Shown here: positions 1 to 7,598 of the stretch, one piece after another
Layout: the number at the start of each line of letters is the position of its first letter
Numbering within the stretch: position 1 is the stretch's first letter
From: Candidatus Endomicrobium labiotermitis
GTDB lineage: Bacteria > Elusimicrobiota > Endomicrobiia > Endomicrobiales > Endomicrobiaceae
DNA length: 53,253 bases
Reading direction: 5' to 3'
Assembly (NCBI GenBank): GCA_009778965.1
Contig: WRFE01000005.1
Coordinates: 1-53,253, forward strand
Program-made: the position numbers and the translations under genes
Notes under the pieces: generated by a model
What the model saw: the letters and a program-made list of their open reading frames with translations, nothing else
Databases searched by the model: none
Told to the model about the DNA's origin: nothing

Positions 1-15
1 AAGCTTTTACCTATT

Positions 16-77
16 GGCGTTGGAGAACCTGATGACGGCGGGCTTTTAGCCCTATTCTGCGTCGTTCTTCCAACGCC
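16..77. repeat. Long structured hairpin at left edge
   Basis: Nested complementary arms are visible: 16-24 with 69-77 (GGCGTTGGA/TCCAACGCC), 25-28 with 64-67, 34-37 with 60-63, and an apical GGGCT-TTT-AGCCC at 40-52. A 29-codon open frame ending at 88-90 runs through it, but its peptide is not recognisable. It could be a dispersed palindrome, a structured RNA or the 3' end of a gene cut by the window edge; the window does not allow a choice. Confidence 0.5.
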
Positions 78-109
78 CTTATACGCTTAATTATATATTC
101 TTTTTAAGG

Positions 110-178
110 AACAATTCTGCGCGTAGTCGCAGAATCTATAAATATTCATAGACCCTGCGACTACGCGCAGGGTGACAA
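110..178. repeat. Dispersed palindromic repeat (GTCGCAG type)
   Basis: Two arms related by inversion (TTCTGCGCGTAGTCGCAGAA and the block around GACTACGCGCAGGGTGACA) flank an AT-rich TATAAATATTCATA centre. A close relative lies at 1612-1686 and a half copy at 43354-43389. It sits just 3' of the thioesterase gene and may serve as its transcript end. Confidence 0.75.
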
Positions 179-185
179 CTTGAGA

Positions 186-926
186 CTAATTGTTATCTGC
201 CGTTTTCCAAACGCTGTATGCGGACGCTATTTCTTTTTTGTCGGTTTCTCTTACAAGTATATGCCAAAAACCGGAGTCTGTTTTGTAAGTATTAACTTTA
301 ATTTTTTCGCCGGGTTTAACTTCATTTTTAAAATTAATTGTTATATCGGTAAGTCTTGCGGTTTTGCGAATGTCTTCAGGCACTCCTTCAACTGCCCATG
401 CCGTGAAATGAACATTGTTTACATGGTCGTTTAGGTCGGTGTCTTCAATTCTTGCAATGACTTCGTGCTCTTTTACCGGTGTTTGCCCTTCAAAAGACGG
501 CTGCGATACTTCGATATCTTCCATTGCTGTTTCAACATTATCATACGGCAGCAGCAAACTTGCCGGAGTTCTTGTTAGTCTGCGTTTTTCCTGATCAAAA
601 ACAAGCCACCAGCTTACGGCTTTTGCCGCTTCTTTGCCGTTTTCGTCAAAAAAAACAAAATCTCTGCGGCTTTTTAATTTATCGCTTAAAACGTGCCATG
701 TATTTAATTTTATATTGTCCATTGCTTTAATGTCACACAAAATTTTAAAACTCATTTTCATCAAAATCCATGCTATTTTGCTTTTTGAAAGATCTTCCCA
801 GCCCAAATTGAAGCTTTGCGCATCAATACCGGCAGCCTGCTGCCCATAATTTTGCAGGACCCATACAGGAACGAAGTTTTCAGGGGTAACTTCACTGTAT
901 CTTACTTTAAAATTTTCAGTTATCAT
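186..926 (-). CDS. Acyl-ACP thioesterase family protein
   Basis: A 246-residue protein resembling bacterial FatA/FatB-type acyl-ACP thioesterases, which hydrolyse acyl-ACP to free fatty acid in the cytosol. The double hotdog layout is suggested by the first half with YSEVTPENFV near the N-terminus and a second half beginning near EHEVIARIEDTDLNDHVNNVHFTAW. The DxNxHVNNxxY/F pattern, here DLNDHVNNVHF, is the family hallmark and carries the predicted catalytic Asn/His region. Length matches bacterial members. The ATG is preceded by GGAG with 7 bases of spacing, which supports the start. It is divergent from gmk, and a TATAAT on the minus strand at 955-960 is a possible -10 box. Substrate chain length cannot be read from the sequence. 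Confidence 0.85.
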   Translation of the reverse strand: MITENFKVRYSEVTPENFVPVWVLQNYGQQAAGIDAQSFNLGWEDLSKSKIAWILMKMSFKILCDIKAMDNIKLNTWHVLSDKLKSRRDFVFFDENGKEAAKAVSWWLVFDQEKRRLTRTPASLLLPYDNVETAMEDIEVSQPSFEGQTPVKEHEVIARIEDTDLNDHVNNVHFTAWAVEGVPEDIRKTARLTDITINFKNEVKPGEKIKVNTYKTDSGFWHILVRETDKKEIASAYSVWKTADNN

Positions 927-987
927 GTTTTTTCTCCATAAAATTATTTTTGGTATTATAACAAATTTTAACAGCGGACATTTGTTT

Positions 988-1016
988 TTGCTTTTGTCTT
1001 CCGTATTTAATAAAAT
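988..1016 (+). promoter_or_regulatory. Putative gmk promoter with almost no leader
   Basis: TTGCTT (988-993), a 17-base spacer and TAAAAT (1011-1016) lie upstream of gmk. The expected start of transcription (about 1023) is 1-3 bases before the ATG at 1025 and no Shine-Dalgarno sequence is visible, so a leaderless mRNA is possible. The -35 box is a weak match. Confidence 0.45.
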
Positions 1017-1024
1017 ATAGTATT

Positions 1025-1609
1025 ATGAAAAAAACAGGCAGACAGGGTAATATTATAGTTGTTTCCGCTCCTTCCGGGGCAGGGAAAACAAGCGTGTGCA
1101 ATGCGATAATAGAAAACGATAAAAATACCATATACTCCATTTCATATACAACCAGAAAGCCCAGAGAAGGCGAACGGAACGGTTCGGAGTACTTTTTTGC
1201 TGATGAAAAGAAGTTTAAAAAAATGATAAAAAGCGGTGAATTTGTTGAATGGGCTAAAGTTCACGGAAATTATTACGGTACGCCAAAATCTTTTTTAAAT
1301 AAAACCCTTAAAAAAGGCTTAAATGTATTGCTTGATATTGATGTTCAGGGCGGACTTAAGATAAAAAAACAATATCCGCAGGCTTGTATGATTTTTATAA
1401 TGCCGCCCGATTTAAAAACTTTGGAAAAACGCCTTACTTCAAGAAATAAAGACAGCAAAGAAACTATTAAAATACGCCTTGAAAACGCTAAAAAAGAGCT
1501 TAAATCGCTGCCTAAGTATGAGTATTTGGTAATAAATGATACTTTAGACAAAGCAATCGCTGCAGCGCAGACCATAATAAAGTCGTTAGATTATAAGATT
1601 AAAAAATAA
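1025..1609 (+). CDS. gmk: Guanylate kinase
   Basis: Phosphorylates GMP to GDP with ATP in the cytosol. The P-loop APSGAGKTS is at residues 15-23. The GMP-binding segment follows (SYTTRKPREGERNG, then YFF), with EFVEWAKVHGNYYGTP and DIDVQGG after it. At 194 residues it has the standard length. No ribosome-binding site precedes the ATG, and a promoter ends nine bases before it. The gmk-rpoZ-coaBC-priA order that follows is common in bacteria (compare spoT/dfp/priA regions), which supports the call. Confidence 0.97.
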   Translation: MKKTGRQGNIIVVSAPSGAGKTSVCNAIIENDKNTIYSISYTTRKPREGERNGSEYFFADEKKFKKMIKSGEFVEWAKVHGNYYGTPKSFLNKTLKKGLNVLLDIDVQGGLKIKKQYPQACMIFIMPPDLKTLEKRLTSRNKDSKETIKIRLENAKKELKSLPKYEYLVINDTLDKAIAAAQTIIKSLDYKIKK

Positions 1610-1611
1610 TA

Positions 1612-1686
1612 TGTCATTCTGCGGAGGCTCTGCCTCTCGCAGAATCTATAAATTTATAGACCCTGTGACTATGCGCAGAGTGACAA
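1612..1686. repeat. Dispersed palindromic repeat between gmk and rpoZ
   Basis: It begins TGTCATTCTGCG and ends GCGCAGAGTGACA, with an inner TATAAATTTATAGA. It is closely similar to 110-178. It fills almost the entire gmk-rpoZ gap and ends just before the rpoZ ribosome-binding site (GGAGA). Confidence 0.8.
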
Positions 1687-1701
1687 ACATAGGAGAAAGA
1701 A

Positions 1702-1968
1702 ATGGCATTAACAGACGCTCAGTTGTCGGAAGCAGTATCGGTATCAAAATTAGGTAAATATGATTTGGTAAAACTCGCGTTGGACTGGATAGAAGTAAAA
1801 AGACATGAAGAAGATTATAGAAGACTTACGCAGGCCGAACTTATAAAAAAATCTTTGGATGATGTTGTTACCGGGGAAGCGACAGCTGAAAAAATTGAAG
1901 AACTGCGCAAAAAAATAAAAGCAAGAGAAAATAAAGCCGAAGCTGAAGAGGCAAAAGCGAAGAAATAA
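1702..1968 (+). CDS. rpoZ: DNA-directed RNA polymerase omega subunit
   Basis: An 88-residue protein with the omega/Rpb6 core: KYDLVKLALDWIEVKRHEED, then a basic/acidic tail rich in Lys, Glu and Ala (residues 60-88). Omega binds the beta' C-terminus and helps assemble RNA polymerase. A good GGAGAAAGAA ribosome-binding site precedes the ATG. Its TAA overlaps the coaC ATG (TAATG), so the two are probably translationally coupled. The N-terminal segment departs from the usual MARVT start, but position after gmk and the conserved core make the call firm. Confidence 0.88.
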   Translation: MALTDAQLSEAVSVSKLGKYDLVKLALDWIEVKRHEEDYRRLTQAELIKKSLDDVVTGEATAEKIEELRKKIKARENKAEAEEAKAKK

Positions 1969-2516
1969 TGAAAAGCTTAAAAGGCAAAAACATTGTTTTA
2001 GGCGTTTGCGGAGGCATTGCCGCGTATAAAAGCTGCGACATAATAAGAGCGCTTGTGAAACTTGACGCTAACGTCGAGTGCGTTCTTACAAAAAACGGCG
2101 CGGAGTTTATAACTGCGCTTACTTTGCAAACTTTGTCTAAAAATAAGGTTCATACGAAAATGTTCGGCGAAGCTGAAAATTGGGAAATAGACCATATATC
2201 GCTTGCGAAAAAAGCGGACATTATAGCGGTTGTTCCCGCTACGGCTGATATTATTTCAAGGCTGGCGGCAGGCAGAGCCGACGATTTGCTTACTTGTTCC
2301 GTGCTTGCTTCAAAAGCAAAAATAATGATTTGTCCGTCAATGAACAGCAATATGTTAAGCCATAAAGCTACTCAAAATAATATAAACGTTTTAAAAGGTT
2401 ACGGATATAAATTTGTTAATCCGGAATCCGGCGAACTTGCCTGCGGCGATGTCGGCGACGGCAGGCTTGCGAGCGTTGAAACGATAGTTGCGGAAATAGT
2501 AAAGGAATTATTTTAA
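1968..2516 (+). CDS. coaC: Phosphopantothenoylcysteine decarboxylase (CoaC half of Dfp)
   Basis: A flavoprotein that decarboxylates 4'-phosphopantothenoylcysteine in coenzyme A synthesis. It shows the flavin-binding GGIAAYKSCDIIRAL at the N-terminus, the active-site His in DHISLAKKADI, a PATAD segment in place of PASANT, PSMNSNM, and the substrate-clamp region ESGELACGDVGDGRLA with the catalytic Cys. At 182 residues it is only the first half of the usual CoaBC fusion. The stop at 2514-2516 is followed after one codon, in the same frame, by the ATG of coaB, so the pair looks like a fusion split at the linker. Confidence 0.93.
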   Translation: MKSLKGKNIVLGVCGGIAAYKSCDIIRALVKLDANVECVLTKNGAEFITALTLQTLSKNKVHTKMFGEAENWEIDHISLAKKADIIAVVPATADIISRLAAGRADDLLTCSVLASKAKIMICPSMNSNMLSHKATQNNINVLKGYGYKFVNPESGELACGDVGDGRLASVETIVAEIVKELF

Positions 2517-2519
2517 AAT

Positions 2520-3218
2520 ATGCCTTTAACTTTTTTGATAACTTCAGGACATACGAAAGAATACATTGATCCCGTGCGTTTTATATCTAACGATTCTTCG
2601 GGAAAAATGGGAGCGGAACTTGCCCGCCGCGCTTTAAAGAAAAATCATAAAGTCATTTTTATAACCGGCGGTTATGAAGTAAAACCTCCCGTGGAAGCAA
2701 AAATAATAAAAGTTACAAGCGCTTTGGATATGTTTAAAGCGGTTAAAGAAAATTTAGACAAAGCGGACATTGTTATAGGCGTCGCCGCAGTGGCGGATTT
2801 CAGGCCTGAAACTTACAAAAATCATAAAATAAAAAAGGAAGCAGCGCTTCCTGTTATAAAACTTATTAAAAATCCTGACATTATTGCCTATTGCGGTAAA
2901 AATAAGAAGAAGCAGGTTGTAGCAGGTTTTGCGCTTGAAACGCATGATTTAATCCCGAATGCCGTAAAAAAATTAAAAAATAAAAATCTGGATTTGGTAG
3001 TAGCAAACGGCAGGCAAAGTTTGGGCTCAAATAAAACGACGGTGCATTTAATTTCAGTTCCATCTGTCATTGCGAGGAATGGTAGCGACGCGGCAATCCA
3101 GGGTGGTTTTGCCGTCAACTCGTTAAATCAAGTTTCAAAAAATACAGCGGCGGGAAAAATTATCGATGAAACAATCAGAATATTTGGACATATTAAAACT
3201 GGCAAAAAGAACGCTTGA
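2520..3218 (+). CDS. coaB: Phosphopantothenate-cysteine ligase (CoaB half of Dfp)
   Basis: Couples phosphopantothenate to cysteine with a nucleotide triphosphate. The signature ITSGHTKEYIDPVRFISNDS and SGKMG lie at residues 5-30. AAVADFRP and then KxxKK in the lid loop (KNHKIKKEA) follow, with VVAGFALET after that. It is in the same frame as coaC after a single stop and one codon. AAGGA sits 13 bases before the ATG, so re-initiation is likely. The C-terminal region holds an unusual ~19-residue insert (SVIARNGSDAAIQGGFAVN) encoded by a dispersed repeat, after which the usual KNTAAGKIIDETIRIF end resumes. The last 53 bases overlap the next gene. Confidence 0.92.
   Translation: MPLTFLITSGHTKEYIDPVRFISNDSSGKMGAELARRALKKNHKVIFITGGYEVKPPVEAKIIKVTSALDMFKAVKENLDKADIVIGVAAVADFRPETYKNHKIKKEAALPVIKLIKNPDIIAYCGKNKKKQVVAGFALETHDLIPNAVKKLKNKNLDLVVANGRQSLGSNKTTVHLISVPSVIARNGSDAAIQGGFAVNSLNQVSKNTAAGKIIDETIRIFGHIKTGKKNA
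3065..3120 (+). repeat. Dispersed palindromic repeat half-copy inside coaB
   Basis: The block starting TGTCATTGCGAGGAATGGTA and running through GACGCGGCAATCCA to GCCGTCAACT matches the reverse complement of the 3' half of the element at 5974-6063. Here it is translated in frame as part of CoaB, without a stop or frameshift. Confidence 0.85.
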
Positions 3219-3948
3219 AGAATATACAAATTGGGATGAGGACGAAATGCGCAAAATTTCTGTTTCCGAAACCGCGAAAAAAGAAGATATTGTAAAGCCC
3301 GCGATTATTTCAGAAAAACAAAAATCTCCTAAAGATGTTTTGCAGTCATTGAGGGAAAAAACTTCGAAATGCAGAAAATGCCCTTTAGGCGCAAGCCGCT
3401 TGAACTGTGTTTTTGGCGAAGGCGCACCTAACGCCGAACTTATGTTTGTCGGAGAAGGTCCCGGTTTTGATGAAGACCACGAAGGGCGGCCGTTTATAGG
3501 CAGGGCAGGGCAGCAGCTGACTAAAATTATAGACGCTATGAGCGATGAGTACGCGAAAATCGGCGGGACGTCATTTAAGCGCGAAGACGTTTATATAGCA
3601 AATATCGTCAAATGCCACCCTATGAAAGATCCGTCAAATCCTGAACAGCGTAAAAACGACAGAAAGCCGACTCCCGAGGAAATGGAAGCCTGTAAACCTT
3701 ATCTTGATAAGCAAATTGAAATTGTACAGCCTAAGATAATTGTAACTTTGGGCGATTCGTCAACAAAAGGACTTTTGAAAACAGAAGAATCCATAAGTTT
3801 AGTAAGAGGAAAATTCAGAGAATATAACGGTATAAAGGTTATGCCTACGTATCATCCTGCAGCACTTTTGCATAATCCCGGTTTAAAAAAAGACGTATGG
3901 GATGATATGAAAAAAGTTTTGAATTATATGAAAACAGGCGTAATATGA
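3166..3948 (+). CDS. Uracil-DNA glycosylase, family 4 (iron-sulfur type)
   Basis: Removes uracil from DNA at the start of base excision repair. Four cysteines fit the [4Fe-4S] ligands of family 4: C69 and C72 (KCRKCPLG), C150 (VKCHP) and C176 (EACKPYL). Motif 1 reads GEGPGFDEDHEGRPFIG, and the second active-site motif is YHPAALLHNP near the C-terminus. There is an extra ~20-residue segment after CHP (MKDPSNPEQRKNDRKPTPEE). The first ~55 residues are a charged extension. The start overlaps the end of coaB by 53 bases; GGGA ten bases upstream supports it. The gene also overlaps the priA start by four bases (ATGA), so it belongs to the same operon. Confidence 0.92.
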   Translation: MKQSEYLDILKLAKRTLEEYTNWDEDEMRKISVSETAKKEDIVKPAIISEKQKSPKDVLQSLREKTSKCRKCPLGASRLNCVFGEGAPNAELMFVGEGPGFDEDHEGRPFIGRAGQQLTKIIDAMSDEYAKIGGTSFKREDVYIANIVKCHPMKDPSNPEQRKNDRKPTPEEMEACKPYLDKQIEIVQPKIIVTLGDSSTKGLLKTEESISLVRGKFREYNGIKVMPTYHPAALLHNPGLKKDVWDDMKKVLNYMKTGVI

Positions 3949-5957
3949 AAGTCTTAGAGGTTGCTGTTCCCGTTCCGCTAAATAAAATATTTTCTTACCT
4001 GCCTCCCGAAAACTCCGGCGCTGAAGATATTGTCGGAAAAAGAGTAAAAGTCCAGTTCGGACAACGTGCTTTAACTGCCTATGCCTTATCTGTTACTGAA
4101 AGTAATGACGAATCTTTTAAATTAAAAAGTATAAATGATGTTATAGATTCTCAGCCCGTAATAAATCAGGAATCTTTGATTCTCGCGAAATATATATCTG
4201 AAAATTATGTATGTTCTTTTGGAGAAGCTCTTTCCGCAGTAATACCTCCTTCAATGAAACAGCCGAAAAGACAGAACAAAAAATTACGAATTACGAATTA
4301 CGAATTACAGAACGAAAATAAGCTGCCTGTTCATAATGAGCGTTTGATATTAAACGCTCGCCAGCAATATGCCGTAAATTCAATAAACCAATCCATAGAA
4401 AATAATATTCCGAAAACATTTCTTATTCACGGCGTTACAGCTTCGGGAAAAACAGAAGTTTATTTAAATTGCATAGAAAAAGCTATAAGCCTTAATAAAA
4501 GCGCGATTTTTCTTATACCTGAAATTTCTTTAACAGCACAGTTTGTGGAGATAGTCGTAAAAAGGTTCGGAGAAGAAAATGTCGGTCTTTGGCACAGCGG
4601 AATAAGCGATATAGAAAAATACAAACTTTTTTTAAAAGCGAAAAGCGGTGAAATAAAAGTTATGCTTGGCGCGCGTTCCGCGATTTTTGCTCCTTTTGAA
4701 AATTTAGGCGTAATAATTATAGATGAAGAGCACGAACACACATATAAGCAGGAACAAAAGCCGTCTTATGACGCAAGAGAAATAGCCTGGCAGAGAGCTT
4801 TATATCATAAAGCGGCGGTTATTATGGGTTCTGCTACCCCGTCTTTGGAAAGTTTTAAAAATGCTTTGGAAAACAATGCGGAACTTATAGAACTTCCGGA
4901 AAGAATTGACGGGAAAAGTTTTCCCGAATTTAAAGTTTTATCTTTAAAAAATAAAATTTTCGGCAGAAGCCTTTTTTTGCCTGAAACAATAGACGCGATT
5001 TCACAAACTCTCGCGAAAAAAGAACAGATAATAATTTTTCTAAACCGCAGGGGGTATTCTCCGTCTATAATGTGCCGTAAATGCGGAAATGTCTATCAAT
5101 GTCCAAATTGTTCTATTTCTATGGTATATCACAGAAATCCCGATATCGTAAAATGCCATTATTGCGGGCACGGCAAAAAGCTGCCTGTGACGTGTTCTAC
5201 TTGCGGAACGAAAGAAATAGCTGTTTTCGGATCGGGAACGCAAAGAGCGGAAGGCGAAATTAAAGGAATGTTTCCGAAAGCAAATCTTTTCAGGCTTGAC
5301 GGCGACACAGCGTCTTTTGCTGAAAATTATAAAAAAGCTTATGACGGAATAAAAAGCGGCGAATATGATATTTTGCTCGGTACGCAAATGATTGCCAAAG
5401 GGTTTGATTTTCCTAAAGTTACTCTTGTATGCGTTATTGACGCAGACACATCTTTATATTTGCCTGATTTTAAATCAGCGGAAAGAACTTTTCAGCTTAT
5501 TACCCAGGTTGCAGGACGCTGCGGCAGAGGCGAAATTTGCGGAAATGTGATTATTCAGACTTCTCATCCGGAACATTACGCCATTATGCACGCGCAAAAA
5601 TACGATTATATGTCTTTTTATAAAGAAGAAGCAGGTTTGAGAAAGCAATTGATGTATCCTCCGTATTGCGATATTGCTAAAATTGCCGTAAGAAACAAAA
5701 ATGAAGAAAAAGCGTCGCAGGATTCCGAGAAATTATTTACTTATCTTGACGGAATTATTAAAAGCTATGAACTGCCGCTTAAGCTTATGGGGCCGGCGTC
5801 CGCTTACATATCAAAAATGCATAATACTTACAGAAAACATATAATAATAAAAGGCGTCAGGGAAAATATTGTGAAATTGTCAGGCTTTGTCAGTGCGTAT
5901 AAATCTTCCGCCGGCACGCAGATAAGTATAGAAATAATGCCCGCGGATTTGATATAA
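3945..5957 (+). CDS. priA: Primosomal protein N' (replication restart helicase PriA)
   Basis: A 3'-5' helicase that reloads the replisome at stalled forks. It has an N-terminal DNA-binding part (VPVPLNKIFSYLPP), Walker A in GVTASGKTE near residue 165, the DEEH box (IIDEEHEHTYKQEQ) near 260, and PSYDAREIA. The zinc region of four CxxC pairs spans about residues 376-425 (CRKCGN, CPNC, CHYC, CSTC). GTQMIAKGFDFP and QVAGRCGRG are helicase motifs V and VI. Full length at 670 residues. The linker between DNA-binding and helicase parts (about residues 113-123) is encoded by a short tandem repeat, described separately. Confidence 0.97.
   Translation: MKVLEVAVPVPLNKIFSYLPPENSGAEDIVGKRVKVQFGQRALTAYALSVTESNDESFKLKSINDVIDSQPVINQESLILAKYISENYVCSFGEALSAVIPPSMKQPKRQNKKLRITNYELQNENKLPVHNERLILNARQQYAVNSINQSIENNIPKTFLIHGVTASGKTEVYLNCIEKAISLNKSAIFLIPEISLTAQFVEIVVKRFGEENVGLWHSGISDIEKYKLFLKAKSGEIKVMLGARSAIFAPFENLGVIIIDEEHEHTYKQEQKPSYDAREIAWQRALYHKAAVIMGSATPSLESFKNALENNAELIELPERIDGKSFPEFKVLSLKNKIFGRSLFLPETIDAISQTLAKKEQIIIFLNRRGYSPSIMCRKCGNVYQCPNCSISMVYHRNPDIVKCHYCGHGKKLPVTCSTCGTKEIAVFGSGTQRAEGEIKGMFPKANLFRLDGDTASFAENYKKAYDGIKSGEYDILLGTQMIAKGFDFPKVTLVCVIDADTSLYLPDFKSAERTFQLITQVAGRCGRGEICGNVIIQTSHPEHYAIMHAQKYDYMSFYKEEAGLRKQLMYPPYCDIAKIAVRNKNEEKASQDSEKLFTYLDGIIKSYELPLKLMGPASAYISKMHNTYRKHIIIKGVRENIVKLSGFVSAYKSSAGTQISIEIMPADLI
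4281..4309 (+). repeat. 8-bp tandem repeat inside priA
   Basis: Three to four copies of the unit ATTACGAA lie in a row. In frame they encode LRITNYELQ, within the linker of PriA before the helicase domain. The same word recurs at 50329-50336 (AATTACGAATTATG) before the PorV-like gene. Confidence 0.7.
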
Positions 5958-5973
5958 CATTAAATAATAAGTC

Positions 5974-6063
5974 TGTCATTGCGATGACCGAAGGGAAGAA
6001 GCAATCCAAGTTGGCGGTAAAATGGATTGCCGCGTCAATGCTTCGCATTTCCTCGCAATGACA
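5974..6063. repeat. Dispersed palindromic repeat between priA and murE
   Basis: Ends are exact inverses (TGTCATTGCGA ... TCGCAATGACA). Inner arms AGCAATCCAAGTTGGCGG and GGATTGCCGCG are complementary in part. It fills the whole gap, up to the murE ribosome-binding site AAAGG. Translating through it gives a spurious 16-residue extension of murE. Confidence 0.85.
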
Positions 6064-6074
6064 AAAAGGTTAAA

Positions 6075-7598
6075 ATGAAACTTAAAGATATATTACCATT
6101 AGACAACGAAGTCGTTTACGGCAACGATGAAATCGAAATTGCGCAAATAGCCTACGATTCAAGAAAAATCGGCAAAGACTATTTGTTTTTCGCGCTTCCC
6201 GGACATACTGTTGACGGCAAAAAATATATTTCGGACGCGGTAAAAAACGGAGCGATTGCGGTAGTTTCGGACACTTTTGATGCAAAAATTCCTGTAACCC
6301 AGATTGTTGTCAAAGATATTTTTCATTATATGTCTTTGTTTTCTGCGAAGTTTTATAATTATCCCGACAGAGAATTGAAAATTATCGGTATTACCGGCAC
6401 AAACGGTAAAACTACCATAACTTATATGATTGAAAGCATACTTGCGCGAATGAATGAGCCTTGCGGAGTTATAGGCACGGTAAGCTACAGATATGCCGGA
6501 AAAACTATTGAAGCTGAAAATACTACGCCGCAGTCTTTGGATTTGTATAAAATGATGAGAGAGATGCGTGATGGGGGAGTTAAGTATCTTGCCATGGAAG
6601 TTTCATCGCACGCGTTGAGTATTGGCAGGGTTTTCGGAATAGAATTTGATATTGCTGCGTTTACGAATCTTACAAGAGACCATTTGGATTTTCATAAAGA
6701 TTTTGAAAGCTATTTTGAAGCAAAATCAATGCTTTTTAAGGGTTTGAAAAAGGCGTCAAAAAGGTTTGAAAAGTTTGCTATAATTAACGCTGATGATGCT
6801 TACGGCTTGAAATTATCAAAAATTCCTCTTGAAGCCGAAATAAAATTGTATTCTGTAAAAAAAGAGTCGGATTTTAAAGCCGAAAATGTTTCCATAGAAA
6901 GCGGCGGGACAAATTTTGACGTTGTATATAAAAACCAAAAAGAAAAAGTAAGCATAAAGCATATAGGGCTTCACAACGTTTATAACGCGCTTACGGCTTT
7001 GGGCTGCGTTATTTGTCTGGGAAAAGATTTTAAAGACGCGGTTGAAGGATTGAATGCTTCTTCGCAGGCTCCCGGCAGACTTGAAAGAGTTGATTCTAAA
7101 AATTCGGAATTTGAAGTAATAGTCGATTATGCTCACACTGATGACGCTTTGAAAAATGTTCTTTCGGCTTTAAAGGATTTACCGCATAATAGGCTTATAA
7201 CTGTTTTTGGGTGCGGCGGAGACAGGGACCGTACAAAAAGACCTTTGATGGGTAAAACTGCTGCGGAAATGAGCGATTTTGTTTTTATAACTTCCGATAA
7301 TCCGCGAACGGAAGACCCGAAACAGATAATTTTAGACATAGAAGTCGGCATTAAAAGAGCGGAAAAAAGAAATTATAAAGTGGCGGAAGACCGTGATAAC
7401 GCGATAAAAGAAGCCGTGATGATGGCAGAGAAAGGCGATATAATTTTACTTGCCGGAAAAGGTCACGAAACTTACCAGATTATAGGTCATGAGAAATACC
7501 ATTTTAACGATATTGAAGTCGCTCAAAAATATATTTCTTTAAAAGAAAAGCAAAGAGATTGTCCCAAGCAGATTGAACAAAAGGAGTTTGATTTCTGA
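6075..7598 (+). CDS. murE: UDP-N-acetylmuramoyl-tripeptide synthetase, meso-diaminopimelate adding
   Basis: Adds the third residue of the peptidoglycan stem peptide in the cytoplasm. The ATP-binding loop GITGTNGKTT is near residue 110. TTPQSLDLYKMM binds the UMAG part, EVSSHAL follows, and the lysine expected to be carbamylated is in EAKSMLFKG. The amino-acid-selecting motif is DNPR (SDNPRTEDP), the form seen in enzymes that take meso-diaminopimelate and not lysine. I chose ATG 6075, after AAAGGTTAAA, because the longer reading frame starts inside a repeat. It overlaps murF (TGATG). Confidence 0.96.
   Translation: MKLKDILPLDNEVVYGNDEIEIAQIAYDSRKIGKDYLFFALPGHTVDGKKYISDAVKNGAIAVVSDTFDAKIPVTQIVVKDIFHYMSLFSAKFYNYPDRELKIIGITGTNGKTTITYMIESILARMNEPCGVIGTVSYRYAGKTIEAENTTPQSLDLYKMMREMRDGGVKYLAMEVSSHALSIGRVFGIEFDIAAFTNLTRDHLDFHKDFESYFEAKSMLFKGLKKASKRFEKFAIINADDAYGLKLSKIPLEAEIKLYSVKKESDFKAENVSIESGGTNFDVVYKNQKEKVSIKHIGLHNVYNALTALGCVICLGKDFKDAVEGLNASSQAPGRLERVDSKNSEFEVIVDYAHTDDALKNVLSALKDLPHNRLITVFGCGGDRDRTKRPLMGKTAAEMSDFVFITSDNPRTEDPKQIILDIEVGIKRAEKRNYKVAEDRDNAIKEAVMMAEKGDIILLAGKGHETYQIIGHEKYHFNDIEVAQKYISLKEKQRDCPKQIEQKEFDF

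Noticed and set aside
180-434. Plus-strand frame at the left end
   Set aside because: Antisense of the thioesterase gene; Phe/Cys-rich as expected of shadow frames.
2514-2516. Recoded stop codon in coaBC
   Set aside because: The stop is TAA, which is not used for selenocysteine or pyrrolysine, and a start codon follows at once; splitting with re-initiation is simpler.
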